Shown: positions 43,043 through 52,427 of the stretch, piece by piece
Numbering within the stretch: the stretch's first letter is position 1
Layout: each line of letters begins with the position of its first letter
Assembly: GCA_963726295.1 (NCBI GenBank)
Contig: CAVSBW010000002.1
Span: forward strand, 744,001 to 808,000
Length of the DNA: 64,000 nucleotides
Reading direction: 5' to 3'
Source of the DNA: DASSQJ01 sp963726295
GTDB taxonomy: Bacteria > Actinomycetota > Actinomycetes > Actinomycetales > Dermatophilaceae
Program-made: the position numbers and the translations under genes
The notes under the pieces: generated by a model
Seen by the model: the letters and a program-made list of their open reading frames with translations, nothing else
Told to the model about the DNA's origin: nothing
The model's database searches: none

Positions 43043-43819
43043 TCAGCGGACGAGGTAGCCACCGTCGACGACGAGCAGGTGGCCGTTGACGTAGTCCGAC
43101 GCCCGGCTGGCGAGGAAGACGACGGCGCCCATGAGGTCGGCGGGGTCGCCCCAGCGGCCGGCGGGGATGTGCTCGACGATGCGCGTGGAGGTCTCCTCGT
43201 CGGCGCGGGACGCGGCGGTCAGCGCGGTCGCCATGTAGCCGGGCGCGATGGCGTTGACCTGGATGTTGCGATGCCCCAGCTCGTCGCAGTAGGCGCGCGT
43301 GAACCCGGCGATCCCGGCCTTGGTCGCGGCGTAGGCGGGCGAGCCGAGTCCGCCGAGGAAGGAGAACAGGCTGGCCACGTTGATGATCTTGCCGTGCCCC
43401 TGCCCGAGCATGACCGCGGCGGCGGCACGCGAGAGGTCGAAGGCGGCGGTGAGGTTGACCGCGACCATGGGGTCCCACTGGTCCCGGCCGAAGTCCTCGA
43501 CATCGGCGATGAGGCAGGTGCCCGCGGAGTTGACGAGGATGTCGACGCTCCCGAAGGCCGCCCGGCACTCCTCGACGATTCGGGCCGGCTCTCCCGGCGC
43601 GGTCACGTCGGTCTCCAGCGACCTCCACCGGCGGCCGGCCTCCTCGACGCGTCGCTGCGTGCTGCCGTCATCCGGGGTCAGCGCGGCGACGAGGACGTCG
43701 GCGCCGGCCCGGGCCAGGGCCACCGACATGGCCTGCCCGAGGCCGGTCGTGCCTCCGGTGACGACGGCGGATCGGCCCTCGAGCGAGAAGGCGTCGAGCC
43801 CGAAGTCGTCGAGGGTCAC
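43043..43819 (-). CDS. SDR-family dehydrogenase
   Basis: A 258-residue classical short-chain dehydrogenase: FSLEGRSAVVTGGTTGLGQAMSVALARAGADV at the N-terminus, NSAG near residue 95, Ser in INVASLFSFLG, Tyr-x3-Lys in YAATKAGI and the end VNGHLLVVDGGYLVR. It resembles KduD/2-deoxygluconate dehydrogenase-type enzymes. The GTG at 43819 is preferred to an ATG 93 bases upstream because it sits just before the domain and follows GGGGGC. First gene of the SDR/FAD-oxidase/kinase operon. Confidence 0.85.
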   Translation of the reverse strand: MTLDDFGLDAFSLEGRSAVVTGGTTGLGQAMSVALARAGADVLVAALTPDDGSTQRRVEEAGRRWRSLETDVTAPGEPARIVEECRAAFGSVDILVNSAGTCLIADVEDFGRDQWDPMVAVNLTAAFDLSRAAAAVMLGQGHGKIINVASLFSFLGGLGSPAYAATKAGIAGFTRAYCDELGHRNIQVNAIAPGYMATALTAASRADEETSTRIVEHIPAGRWGDPADLMGAVVFLASRASDYVNGHLLVVDGGYLVR

Positions 43820-43997
43820 GGTGCCCCCGCCCCGAGCCGCGGTACGAGCACCCGCGACCCTGAGTCCATGCACCCGACCGTAGCAACGCTCTGGGGAACG
43901 CGGGCACCGCACGCGCGTGCGGTGCCAGTCGAGGCCCTCAACGGCTGACCCGAGACCGAGGGACCGCAGCCGGTGACTTCATGGTGGCGGACCGGCG

Positions 43998-44257
43998 ACC
44001 ACCGCTCGCGCTGCCGTCGTCGAGGAGCGCTACTCGGGCGCATTCACGCTCGGGCACGTCCGCCCGGCGCTCGTCGCCGACCTCATCGGTGAGTGCCAGG
44101 TGCGCTGGCCGTCGGTCCGGGTCGTGTTCGCCGAGAACCTTGCGCTCGCCCAGGAGTGGACTTACGCTTCCTCGCCGCCGCCAGCCGGGAACAGCTCCTC
44201 GGCGACGAGGCGCGTCACATCCTGCCCGATCGCCCACCCGACGCGACCGACTGGTGA
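43998..44257 (+). pseudogene. ERCC4-domain protein remnant, frameshifted and truncated
   Basis: The translation reads AAVVEERYSGAFTLGHVRP, ALVADLIGECQVRWPSV and RVVFAENLALAQEWTY, then after 44163 continues in another frame as FLAAASREQLLGDEARHILP to a TGA at 44255-44257. The joined sequence matches the C-terminal part of the ERCC4-nuclease-domain proteins of actinobacteria, which carry EWTYRFL at the break; the loss of a single base after TAC explains the shift. Upstream of about 43998 the frame is no longer coding, so the 5' part is also missing. A decayed DNA-processing gene beside the injection-system locus. Confidence 0.75.
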
Positions 44258-44887
44258 AACGGGCCGGCCGGGGATCAGCGACTCCACGGACCTGCCTGCC
44301 GACAGATCCACAAACAGGTGCGCCGCCCGACCTGTTGCGGCACACCCAGCGACTTCCGCTGCGCCCTAGTCACTTACAGCCTCCGGCCAACCCACCACCA
44401 CAGGCCGCTGACCTGCGGTGATGGCGCACGGCGCGACGTCGACAGTCCGAGACGTGCTCTCCATGTGCCATCCCGTAGGGCGCTCACGTCTACTGCCGTC
44501 CACATCCGCACCCCGAGCACTTCGGGTGCCCTACGAGCCTGCACAACCCCGCGCGCACGGTCATCGTCCGCCGGTCTCCGCCGCGTAACCACACCTGAGG
44601 ATGGACCCCGTCGGTACCGCGACCCGGTCCGAGCCGCGTCCGCACTGACGATGCCCGAGTCATCGCGGAACTCGCGCACCAGACATGCCGGACCGGCTAC
44701 TCCTCGCCCTCGCCCAGAAGCGGCTCCTCGATGCACCGTGTGCGTTTGTCCGCACCCAGCAGCCCGGGAGTGCCTCCCTCAGATTGCCCGACTGGGCTGG
44801 CCCGCACCGCCTCCGACGGCCTGAGATGGAGGCCCTCGAGCCCATCTTCGAGGAGGGACGCGCCGCCGCGGCCCGGGCCGCGGCCGA
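44258..44887. other. gene-poor strip, no recognisable gene
   Basis: 630 bases with lower codon bias than the neighbourhood and no frame that gives a plausible protein on either strand. I see no tRNA, no terminator with certainty and no transposase remnant. It may be decayed DNA of the same insertion that carried the ERCC4 remnant. Confidence 0.5.
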
Positions 44888-45946
<1,059 letters not shown>

Positions 45947-46085
45947 CGCCGCTCCTTGTCGTCCTCGGGCTCGACCCGGAGTCTGCGGCGGGCGGTGTCA
46001 CCGCACCGTCGCCGGCGGCCGTCCCGGGCGCCTCCCACGTGGACCCGGCAACGGTCGGGTGACGCCGGAGCCCCACGATCACGGC

Positions 46086-46679
46086 ATGGCCGGACACCGG
46101 GCGCTCGCGGCCACCGGGCGCAGCATCGTCGACCTGCTGAACCGCAGGATCGGGGAACGACTGCCCGCGCCCCCGCGGCCGCGAGCCGTCCTCGCCGGCA
46201 CGGCCGACTTCGACGCCGTCGACAGCAGCCCGACCGCCGTCATCCAGTACCCGGCGATCTCCGTCTACTGCTACGGGGTGGACGTCGACCCCGAGACCCG
46301 TCCGGGCTGGTCCGGTGTCTCCCGCGCCGACGGCCGGCCCCGCATCCCGCTGCGCATGCACCTCATGGTCTCCGCCTGGGACACCGCGGTGGAGAGCGAG
46401 CTCGAGTGGCTCGGGCTGGCCGCGCAGATCCTCGAGTCCGAGCCCATTCTCTCCGGGCCGTTGCTGCACCCGAGCGGCGAGTGGGGCCCGGGCGAGATGG
46501 TCCAGCTCGTCAACGACGACGTGGCCCTCGAGTCGATGAGCGAGGCGTTCCAGGCGCTGACCACCGACTACCGGCTCAGCCTCCTGTACCAGGCACGGGT
46601 GGTCGTCATCGAGGGCATCGGCAGCACGAGTGACGAGCCGGTCACCACGGTGGCGGCGCGGGCGGAGTCGCTGCCGTGA
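46086..46679 (+). CDS. Pvc16/DUF4255-family tail terminator of a contractile injection system
   Basis: A 197-residue protein of the DUF4255 (Pvc16/Afp16) family, which caps the distal end of the tube and sheath. The N-terminus (ALAATGRSIVDLLNRRI) is the usual helix; PTAVIQYPAISVYCYGVDVDPETRPGW and the core PLRMHLMVSAWDTAVESELEWLGLAAQILESEPIL are the family hallmark, with a closing strand VVVIEG. It opens the injection-system operon, and its stop overlaps the next GTG. The ATG at 46086 is used although the frame is open further up. Confidence 0.85.
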   Translation: MAGHRALAATGRSIVDLLNRRIGERLPAPPRPRAVLAGTADFDAVDSSPTAVIQYPAISVYCYGVDVDPETRPGWSGVSRADGRPRIPLRMHLMVSAWDTAVESELEWLGLAAQILESEPILSGPLLHPSGEWGPGEMVQLVNDDVALESMSEAFQALTTDYRLSLLYQARVVVIEGIGSTSDEPVTTVAARAESLP

Positions 46680-47539
46680 GCGCCACCGACGTCGACCGCA
46701 TCGACACGGCCGTCGGGCCCGCCGACGTCCTGCACCGACTGGCGCTGGGGGTCGAGTGCGTCGACGCCGTCTCCGGTCGGCGGCTCCGCACCGACGTCGC
46801 CGCCGGTCGGGAGCTCGACGCGCTGCTGCTGCCCGAGCCCGCGGAACGGGACTGGCCGTGCCGCGGCCTGGAGCGCAAGGACACCGGGCGCTTCCAGCTC
46901 CGGTTCGACCACGGCACCCCCACCGCCCTGAGGCTCCGGCTGGTCGATCCGCGGCGCCGGGTCGTGGCCCGGCGGCTGGAGCTGCCGCTCTGGAGCCTCG
47001 CCGATGTCCGCGCGGCCGAGGCCACCCCTCCGGTGGTGCCGTCGGCCTCGCGGGTGCTGCGGCCGTGGCTGTGGCCCGGCGTGGCGGCCGGCCTGCCGCG
47101 CGGGGCGACCGTGGTCCGGGGTCGGGTCGAGTCCGGTGGTGCACCGGTGCGCTGGGCGAGGGTGACCGCCGTCCGGCCCGGTGACGGACCCGTCGGCCGC
47201 GCCCACGCCGACGAGCGCGGCGAGTTCGTCCTGCTCGTGACCGACACGGGGTCGCTGCCGCCACCGGCCCCGAGCACCCTGGACGTCGACCTCGAGGTCG
47301 TCGCCCCGGACCCGGCGACAGCGCCGCCGGTGGACCCCGACGACCGCTACGCCGACCTGGTCGTCGAGGGCCTGGCCCGCGCGTCGAACCCGCCGACCCC
47401 GGCCGAGCTGGACAACCCGGTCCTGCGCGGGACCGCGGTCCCCCCGGGCTACGTCCCGAACACCGTCGTGGCGCCGACGCTGACCGTCCCGGTCGGCGGC
47501 GAACTCACCCTGACCGAGGCGATCCCGTTCGCCGCCTGA
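46676..47539 (+). CDS. injection-locus protein with carboxypeptidase-regulatory-like domain
   Basis: A 287-residue protein commonly seen between terminator and sheath in actinobacterial contractile loci. Residues about 1-115 contain RFQLRFDHGTPTALRLRLVDPRRRVVARRLELPLW; residues 135-210 look like a beta-sandwich carboxypeptidase-regulatory-like fold (PRGATVVRGRVESGGAPVRWARVTAV ... RAHADERGEFVLLVT). Its role is not established; a sheath-end or envelope-binding accessory is possible. It starts with GTG inside the terminator stop and ends 21 bases before the sheath. Confidence 0.6.
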   Translation: MSATDVDRIDTAVGPADVLHRLALGVECVDAVSGRRLRTDVAAGRELDALLLPEPAERDWPCRGLERKDTGRFQLRFDHGTPTALRLRLVDPRRRVVARRLELPLWSLADVRAAEATPPVVPSASRVLRPWLWPGVAAGLPRGATVVRGRVESGGAPVRWARVTAVRPGDGPVGRAHADERGEFVLLVTDTGSLPPPAPSTLDVDLEVVAPDPATAPPVDPDDRYADLVVEGLARASNPPTPAELDNPVLRGTAVPPGYVPNTVVAPTLTVPVGGELTLTEAIPFAA

Positions 47540-47560
47540 CCCGCGAGGAGAAGAGAGCCG

Positions 47561-49438
47561 ATGCCCGAGTACCTGACCCCGGCCGTGTACGTCGAGGAGA
47601 CCAGCTTCCGGTCCAAGTCCATCCAGGGGGTGCCCACGAGCACCTTCGGGATGGCGGGGCTCACCCGCTACGGCCCCGTGGCCCACCAGCTCACCGACCC
47701 CCGGGTCACCATGGTCGACAAGCCGACGCTCGTCACCAGCTTCACCGAGTTCGAACGGGCCTTCGGAGGCCTCGAGGACGTCGGCGTGGGGACCGACCGG
47801 GTCAACTACCTCGCCTACGCGGCCCGGGCGTTCTTCGAGAACGGGGGGCGGCGCCTCTACGTCTGCCGGGTCTTCCCGTTCGCGACGGTCGACGACGGGG
47901 CGGGCAACCAGGTCATCGACGTCGACGCCAACTTCGCCCGGCTGGAACTCTCCGGGACGCCACGGGTCGGCGCCTGGCGGGCCCGGTGGCCCGGCGCGGC
48001 CGGGGCGTCGATCCGGGTCTCCGTGGCCTTCCGGCGGAGCAAGAACGTGCTCGTGGGCGACACGTTGCGCTCGGTCGCACCCGGTGCCGCCGTCGAGGTC
48101 GTCGCCGACCCCACCGCCCTCCCGGGGGACGACGTGGCCCCGGACGCCGCGAACGTGCGGGTCGTCGTGGCCGGCGCCGGCGACACCCTCGTGCTGCGCA
48201 AGGACGACGGGACGACCGAGGCCCCCACCGCCGGGACGGCCGTCTGCCACCTCAGCCTCGACGTCAGCGTCGTCATGGGCGACGTCCGGCTGGACACCTA
48301 CACCGGCCTCGAGCTCGACCCAGCCCATCCGCGGGCGGTCAGCCGGGTGCTCGGCGCCGAGCGTCCGACGGACCCGCTCAGCCTCGTCTGGCTCGACCTG
48401 TCCCGGCCGGACGTCGGCGGCGCGGCGACCCCCGCCGCGCCGGCCTCGGAGCTGCTGGGCGCGCTGCTCGAGCTCGACGACCTCACCTACCTCACCGGAG
48501 GGGGTGACGGGGCGGGGCTGACCCCTGAGGACCTCAAGGGCGAGCCGTCCGACCCGGACGACGCCAACAAGGCCGCCACGGGGCTGGCCGCACTCGGCGA
48601 GGTCGACGACATCGCGATCGTCGCCACGCCCGATGCCGTGCGCTTCGAGACCGAGGCGGAACGGAAGACCGCGGCGGACCACCTCATCGGCCACTGCACC
48701 CGGCTGCGGTACCGCATCGGGATCGTCGACCCTCCGAAGGACTCGTCGATCTCCGGGGTGCGGTCGTTCCGCTCGCAGTTCGACACGACGTACGCGGCGC
48801 TCTACTACCCGTGGGTGGAGATCGTCGACCCCACGGCGAGCCCGGACCCGGGCGCGGCGCCGGCCACGCTCCAGCTGCCCCCGTCGGGGTTCGCCGCCGG
48901 CATCTATGCCCGCAGCGACATCGCCCGGGGCGTGCACAAGGCACCGGCGAACGAGGTGGTGCTCGGCATCACCCGGTTCATGCAGAACGTGACCTTCGAC
49001 CGGCAGTCCGTGCTCAACCCCGAGGGCATCAACGCGCTGCGGTTCTTCCCCGGTCGGAGCAACCGGGTGTGGGGTGCCCGCACGATGAGCTCGGACCCCG
49101 AGTGGCGGTACGTCAACGTCCGCCGGCTGTTCATCTACCTGGAGCACTCGATCGACAAGAGCACCCAGTGGGCGGTCTTCGAGCCGAACAACGAGGCGCT
49201 CTGGGCCAACATCCGCCAGGCCGTGTCGGACTTCCTCGTGGCCACCTGGCGCACCGGCGCGCTCATGGGAACCAAGCCCGAGGAGGCCTTCTTCGTCCGC
49301 TGCGACCGCACGACGATGACCCAGAACGACCTCGACAACGGCCGGCTCATCTGCCTCGTGGGCGTGGCGCCGACCTACCCGGCCGAGTTCGTCATCTTCC
49401 GGATCGGCCAGTGGACGGCCGACGCCCGGCAGAGCTGA
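47561..49438 (+). CDS. contractile sheath protein 1
   Basis: A 625-residue tail sheath protein. The N-terminal interlocking strand MPEYLTPAVYVEETSFRSKSIQGVPTS is typical, FRSKSIQGV being the motif that meshes neighbouring subunits. The C-terminal sheath domain contains GIYARSDIARGVHKAPANEVVLGI, INALRFFPGRSNRVWGARTMS and WRYVNVRRLFIYLEHSIDKSTQWAVFEPNN. An inserted domain (about residues 130-330) is hypervariable in this family. Contraction drives the inner tube forward. RBS GAGGAG. It precedes the first tube gene by 28 bases. Confidence 0.9.
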   Translation: MPEYLTPAVYVEETSFRSKSIQGVPTSTFGMAGLTRYGPVAHQLTDPRVTMVDKPTLVTSFTEFERAFGGLEDVGVGTDRVNYLAYAARAFFENGGRRLYVCRVFPFATVDDGAGNQVIDVDANFARLELSGTPRVGAWRARWPGAAGASIRVSVAFRRSKNVLVGDTLRSVAPGAAVEVVADPTALPGDDVAPDAANVRVVVAGAGDTLVLRKDDGTTEAPTAGTAVCHLSLDVSVVMGDVRLDTYTGLELDPAHPRAVSRVLGAERPTDPLSLVWLDLSRPDVGGAATPAAPASELLGALLELDDLTYLTGGGDGAGLTPEDLKGEPSDPDDANKAATGLAALGEVDDIAIVATPDAVRFETEAERKTAADHLIGHCTRLRYRIGIVDPPKDSSISGVRSFRSQFDTTYAALYYPWVEIVDPTASPDPGAAPATLQLPPSGFAAGIYARSDIARGVHKAPANEVVLGITRFMQNVTFDRQSVLNPEGINALRFFPGRSNRVWGARTMSSDPEWRYVNVRRLFIYLEHSIDKSTQWAVFEPNNEALWANIRQAVSDFLVATWRTGALMGTKPEEAFFVRCDRTTMTQNDLDNGRLICLVGVAPTYPAEFVIFRIGQWTADARQS

Positions 49439-49466
49439 CACCCACACGTGAGCGGAAGGACCACCG

Positions 49467-49922
49467 ATGACAGTCCGGGACAACCCCTACGGGGCATTCA
49501 ACTTCATCGTGCGCCTCGGGAACGAGGGCGGCGAGGACCAGATCGTCGGGGGCTTCTCCGACGTCAGCGGGCTCGGGAACGAGGTCAAGTACTCGGAGTA
49601 CCGCAACGGGAACGACCCCGAGAACCACGTCCGCAAGGTCGCCAACTCCGAGAGCACCGACGACGTCACCCTCAAGCGCGGTGTCATCGGCGACCTGCGT
49701 CTCTTCGAGTGGCTCAAGGCCACCCGCGAGGGTGACCATGACCCGCGCACGGTGACGATCACCCTGCTCACCGAGGCCAAGGAGCCGGCCGTCCGGTGGG
49801 TGCTGCAGTCCGCCCAGCCCAAGAAGTGGGTCGGCCCGACCCTGGCCGCGAAGGGCGGCGGCGAGGTGGCCATGGAGGAGCTGCAGCTGGTCGCCGAGCG
49901 GATCGACTTCGAGTCGGTCTGA
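49467..49922 (+). CDS. inner tube protein 1
   Basis: A 151-residue tube subunit of the Afp1/T4 gp19 family: NPYGAFNFIVRLGNEGGEDQIVGGFSDVSGLGNEVKYSEYRNGNDPENHVRKV at the N-terminus and LLTEAKEPAVRWVLQSAQPKKWVGPTLAAKGGGEVAMEELQLVAERI at the C-terminus. Subunits stack as hexameric rings to make the channel that carries cargo. Good ribosome site GGAAGG. Follows the sheath gene. Confidence 0.9.
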   Translation: MTVRDNPYGAFNFIVRLGNEGGEDQIVGGFSDVSGLGNEVKYSEYRNGNDPENHVRKVANSESTDDVTLKRGVIGDLRLFEWLKATREGDHDPRTVTITLLTEAKEPAVRWVLQSAQPKKWVGPTLAAKGGGEVAMEELQLVAERIDFESV

Positions 49923-49935
49923 GCCGGAGCACGAG

Positions 49936-51924
49936 GTGAGCGCCGGTCCGTCCCTCGGTGCACCGGGGGTCTACGCCTCCCCGGTGCCCGCGCCGGCGCC
50001 GGGCATCGCACCGGTCCGCCTGGACGCCACGGGGTTCGTCGGGATGGCCTGGCGGGGTCCGCCCAACGCGCCGATGGAGGTGTCGAGCTGGTCCGGGTTC
50101 GTCGACGTCTTCGGCGGGCTCTCCGACGCGGACGCCGGTGAGTGCCCGGGTCACCTGCCCCGCGCGGTGAGGGCCTTCTTCGACCAGGGCGGACGGACCG
50201 CCTGGGTCTGCCGGGTCGTGCCCACCTCCGCCCCGGGTGACGCCGTCGCCCGGTACGCCCTGGTCCCCCACGACGAGGTCCGCGCCGGGCGGGCGCCCGG
50301 GCGCCCGCCCGGCGCGGACGGCGCCGCCGAGGTGACCGCCGCGGACGAGGGCACCTGGGGTGGCCGGCTCGAGGTCACCCTGAGCTACCGGACCGGGCCG
50401 CCGCTGCGCGGGCCCGACGGTGCCGGAGCGGCCGCGACGCCGGAGGGGGACGTCCTGCCGGAGGGGACCGACCCCGAACAGGTCCTCGTGGTCGGCGACG
50501 GCCCGCCGCTCCCGCCGGGGTCGCTGCTGCTCGTGAGCCCCTCCGCGTCGGCGCCCACCGGCACCCTCCACTGGGTGACGGGCCAGGAGGTGCGACCGCT
50601 GCGGTCGGGGGGCCGGATCCGCCTCCTGACACTCACCCCACCCCTGTCGGCGTCCCGCCGAGGACCCGACGGGACCGTGGACGCGCGCGTGGTCACCGCG
50701 ACCGTCGACGTCCTCGACCGCGACCCGCTGCGGCGCCGCGAGGAGCACGCGACGGATCTCGGCCTGCACCCCTCGCACCCCCGCTTCCCCGCCCGCCGGC
50801 TCTCCCCGGACCACCCCGCGGCCCCGGGCACCGTGCTCTCGTCCGAGCTGCGGCTGGTGCGCACCGGGGCCGGATGGGAGAAGGACATCGCCCCGCGCGA
50901 CGGGACGCTGCCACCGCTGACCGGTGTCCGGCTCGCCGCCGGGTGCGACCGCTTCCACGAGGTCGGCCGGGACGCCCTCTTCGACGCCGGACCGCCCGAT
51001 GCCGACCCCCTCGACGAGCAGGGCCACGTGGGGGTCGACCGCGTGGGGCGGGTCGCGGAGCTCGGGCTGCTCTGCGTGGCGGACCTGACCTGGTCCGGCG
51101 CGCTGGGGCACCTCGACCCGACGGTCCCCGACCACCTCGACGAGCTCGTCGACCGGCAGCGACGGGTCGTCGCCGTCGCCGAGCTGCGGCGGCGCTTCGT
51201 CGCCCTCCTCGACGCCCCGCGCCGCCTGCCCGCGGCCGGGTTGGCCCGCTGGCGCGCGGAGTTCGACTCCGGCTACGCCGCCGCCTACCACCCGTGGCTC
51301 GGGGTCCCCGGTGACGGGCCACTCCGGCGGTCCGAGCCAGTGCCACCGTCGGCGGTGGCCGCCGGGGTCGTGGCGGCCCGTGAGCTTCGCCTCGGGCTCC
51401 CGTGGGGGCCGGCCAACGAGATCGCGGTCGGCGTCGTCACCGCGGACGACGACGTCCCCGACCACGAGCACGACGAGCTGCACCTCTTGGGCATCAACGT
51501 GTACCGCGCCGAGCGCGACGGCTACCGCCTGACCTCCGCGCGCACGCTGTCGCTCGACCCCCGGTACCGCCAGCTCAGCGTCCGACGGCTCATGACGATG
51601 ATCGGACTGACCCTGGAGCGCCGCACCCAGTGGCTCGTCTTCGAACCGGGCACCCGGAACCTCCGGGCGGCGCTGTCCCACACGCTCGAGCAGTTCCTCC
51701 GCGGCCTGTTCCGGGCCGGTGCGTTCGCCGGCGACACCGAGCAGACCTCCTACTTCGTCCGCTGCGACGACCGCCTGAACCCGCCGTCGTCGGTCGCCCT
51801 GGGCCGGCTGGTCGCCGAGGTGGGCGTCGCGCCGTCCAGCCCACTGGAGTACCTCGTCCTCCGGATCACCCAGGACACCGACTCCGGCACGGTCGTGCGC
51901 CCGCTCGGCGGGGTGGCGCGATGA
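49936..51924 (+). CDS. contractile sheath protein 2 (sheath-like, divergent)
   Basis: A 662-residue second sheath-type protein with GAPGVYASPVPAPAPGIAPVRLDATGFVGMAWRGPP at the N-terminus and the C-terminal sheath domain GPANEIAVGVVTADDDVP, LHLLGINVYRAERDGYRLTSARTL, RQLSVRRLMTMIGLTLERRTQWLVFEPGT. The middle is proline/arginine-rich and contains a 42-bp perfect palindrome. The classical N-terminal linker strand is shorter than in sheath 1, so it may form only the baseplate-proximal ring, as Afp3/4 sheath paralogues are thought to do. GTG start; its end overlaps tube 2. Confidence 0.82.
   Translation: MSAGPSLGAPGVYASPVPAPAPGIAPVRLDATGFVGMAWRGPPNAPMEVSSWSGFVDVFGGLSDADAGECPGHLPRAVRAFFDQGGRTAWVCRVVPTSAPGDAVARYALVPHDEVRAGRAPGRPPGADGAAEVTAADEGTWGGRLEVTLSYRTGPPLRGPDGAGAAATPEGDVLPEGTDPEQVLVVGDGPPLPPGSLLLVSPSASAPTGTLHWVTGQEVRPLRSGGRIRLLTLTPPLSASRRGPDGTVDARVVTATVDVLDRDPLRRREEHATDLGLHPSHPRFPARRLSPDHPAAPGTVLSSELRLVRTGAGWEKDIAPRDGTLPPLTGVRLAAGCDRFHEVGRDALFDAGPPDADPLDEQGHVGVDRVGRVAELGLLCVADLTWSGALGHLDPTVPDHLDELVDRQRRVVAVAELRRRFVALLDAPRRLPAAGLARWRAEFDSGYAAAYHPWLGVPGDGPLRRSEPVPPSAVAAGVVAARELRLGLPWGPANEIAVGVVTADDDVPDHEHDELHLLGINVYRAERDGYRLTSARTLSLDPRYRQLSVRRLMTMIGLTLERRTQWLVFEPGTRNLRAALSHTLEQFLRGLFRAGAFAGDTEQTSYFVRCDDRLNPPSSVALGRLVAEVGVAPSSPLEYLVLRITQDTDSGTVVRPLGGVAR
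50278..50319. repeat. 42-bp perfect palindrome inside sheath 2
   Basis: A perfect inverted repeat with no loop beyond the central bases, of 21-base arms, almost all G and C. It starts GTCCGCGCCGGGCGGGCGCC at 50278 and mirrors itself to 50319. It codes for VRAGRAPGRPPGAD in frame. As mRNA it would form a very stable hairpin within the sheath 2 reading frame. Confidence 0.9.
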
Positions 51925-52427
51925 CCGTCCCGACCGAGCTGGTCCAGTCCTTCCGGTTCGCGGTCACCCTCGTCGCGGCCGTCGGCCGGCCGACGAGCCT
52001 CGGCAACGGCCTGTTCGCCGAGTGCGCGGGGCTCGAGCTGGAAGCCGACGTGCGCGAGTACCAGGAGGGCGGGCGGAACGACGGCGTCGTCCGCCGCGTC
52101 GGGCGGGCCAAGCTCTCGCCCATCGTGCTCAAGCGCGGGATGTTCCTCGCCGGCGACGACGGGGTGGCCGACCGGGCGCTGTGGGACTGGATGACCGGCA
52201 TGGTCACCGGCGTCCTTCCCGTGCCCCGGTACGACGGCCTGGTCTCGGTCTTCTCGCCCAACGGCGAGCGGGAGGTCGCCCGCTGGATCTTCGACCGTGG
52301 GCTGCCGAGCAAGGTCACGGGACCGGCGCTGAACGCGCGGACCGGTGAGATCGCGATCGAGGAGCTGCACATCGTGCACGAGGGCCTGCGGCTCGGTGAG
52401 CCGTCCGAGACGGGGGGCCGACGATGA
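51921..52427 (+). CDS. inner tube protein 2
   Basis: A 168-residue second tube-family protein: SFRFAVTLVAAVGRPTSLGNGLFAECAGLELEADVREYQEGGRNDGVVRRVGRAKLSPIVLKRGMFL and VARWIFDRGLPSKVTGPALNARTGEIAIEELHIVHEGL. By analogy to Afp5 it should form the first ring between hub and main tube. Its start overlaps sheath 2 (ATGA) and its end overlaps the CIS tube/adaptor gene. Confidence 0.87.
   Translation: MTVPTELVQSFRFAVTLVAAVGRPTSLGNGLFAECAGLELEADVREYQEGGRNDGVVRRVGRAKLSPIVLKRGMFLAGDDGVADRALWDWMTGMVTGVLPVPRYDGLVSVFSPNGEREVARWIFDRGLPSKVTGPALNARTGEIAIEELHIVHEGLRLGEPSETGGRR

Noticed and set aside
44374..44736. 120-residue minus-strand ORF in the gene-poor strip
   Set aside because: Low-quality codon use, no domain-like segment and no ribosome site; treated as non-coding.
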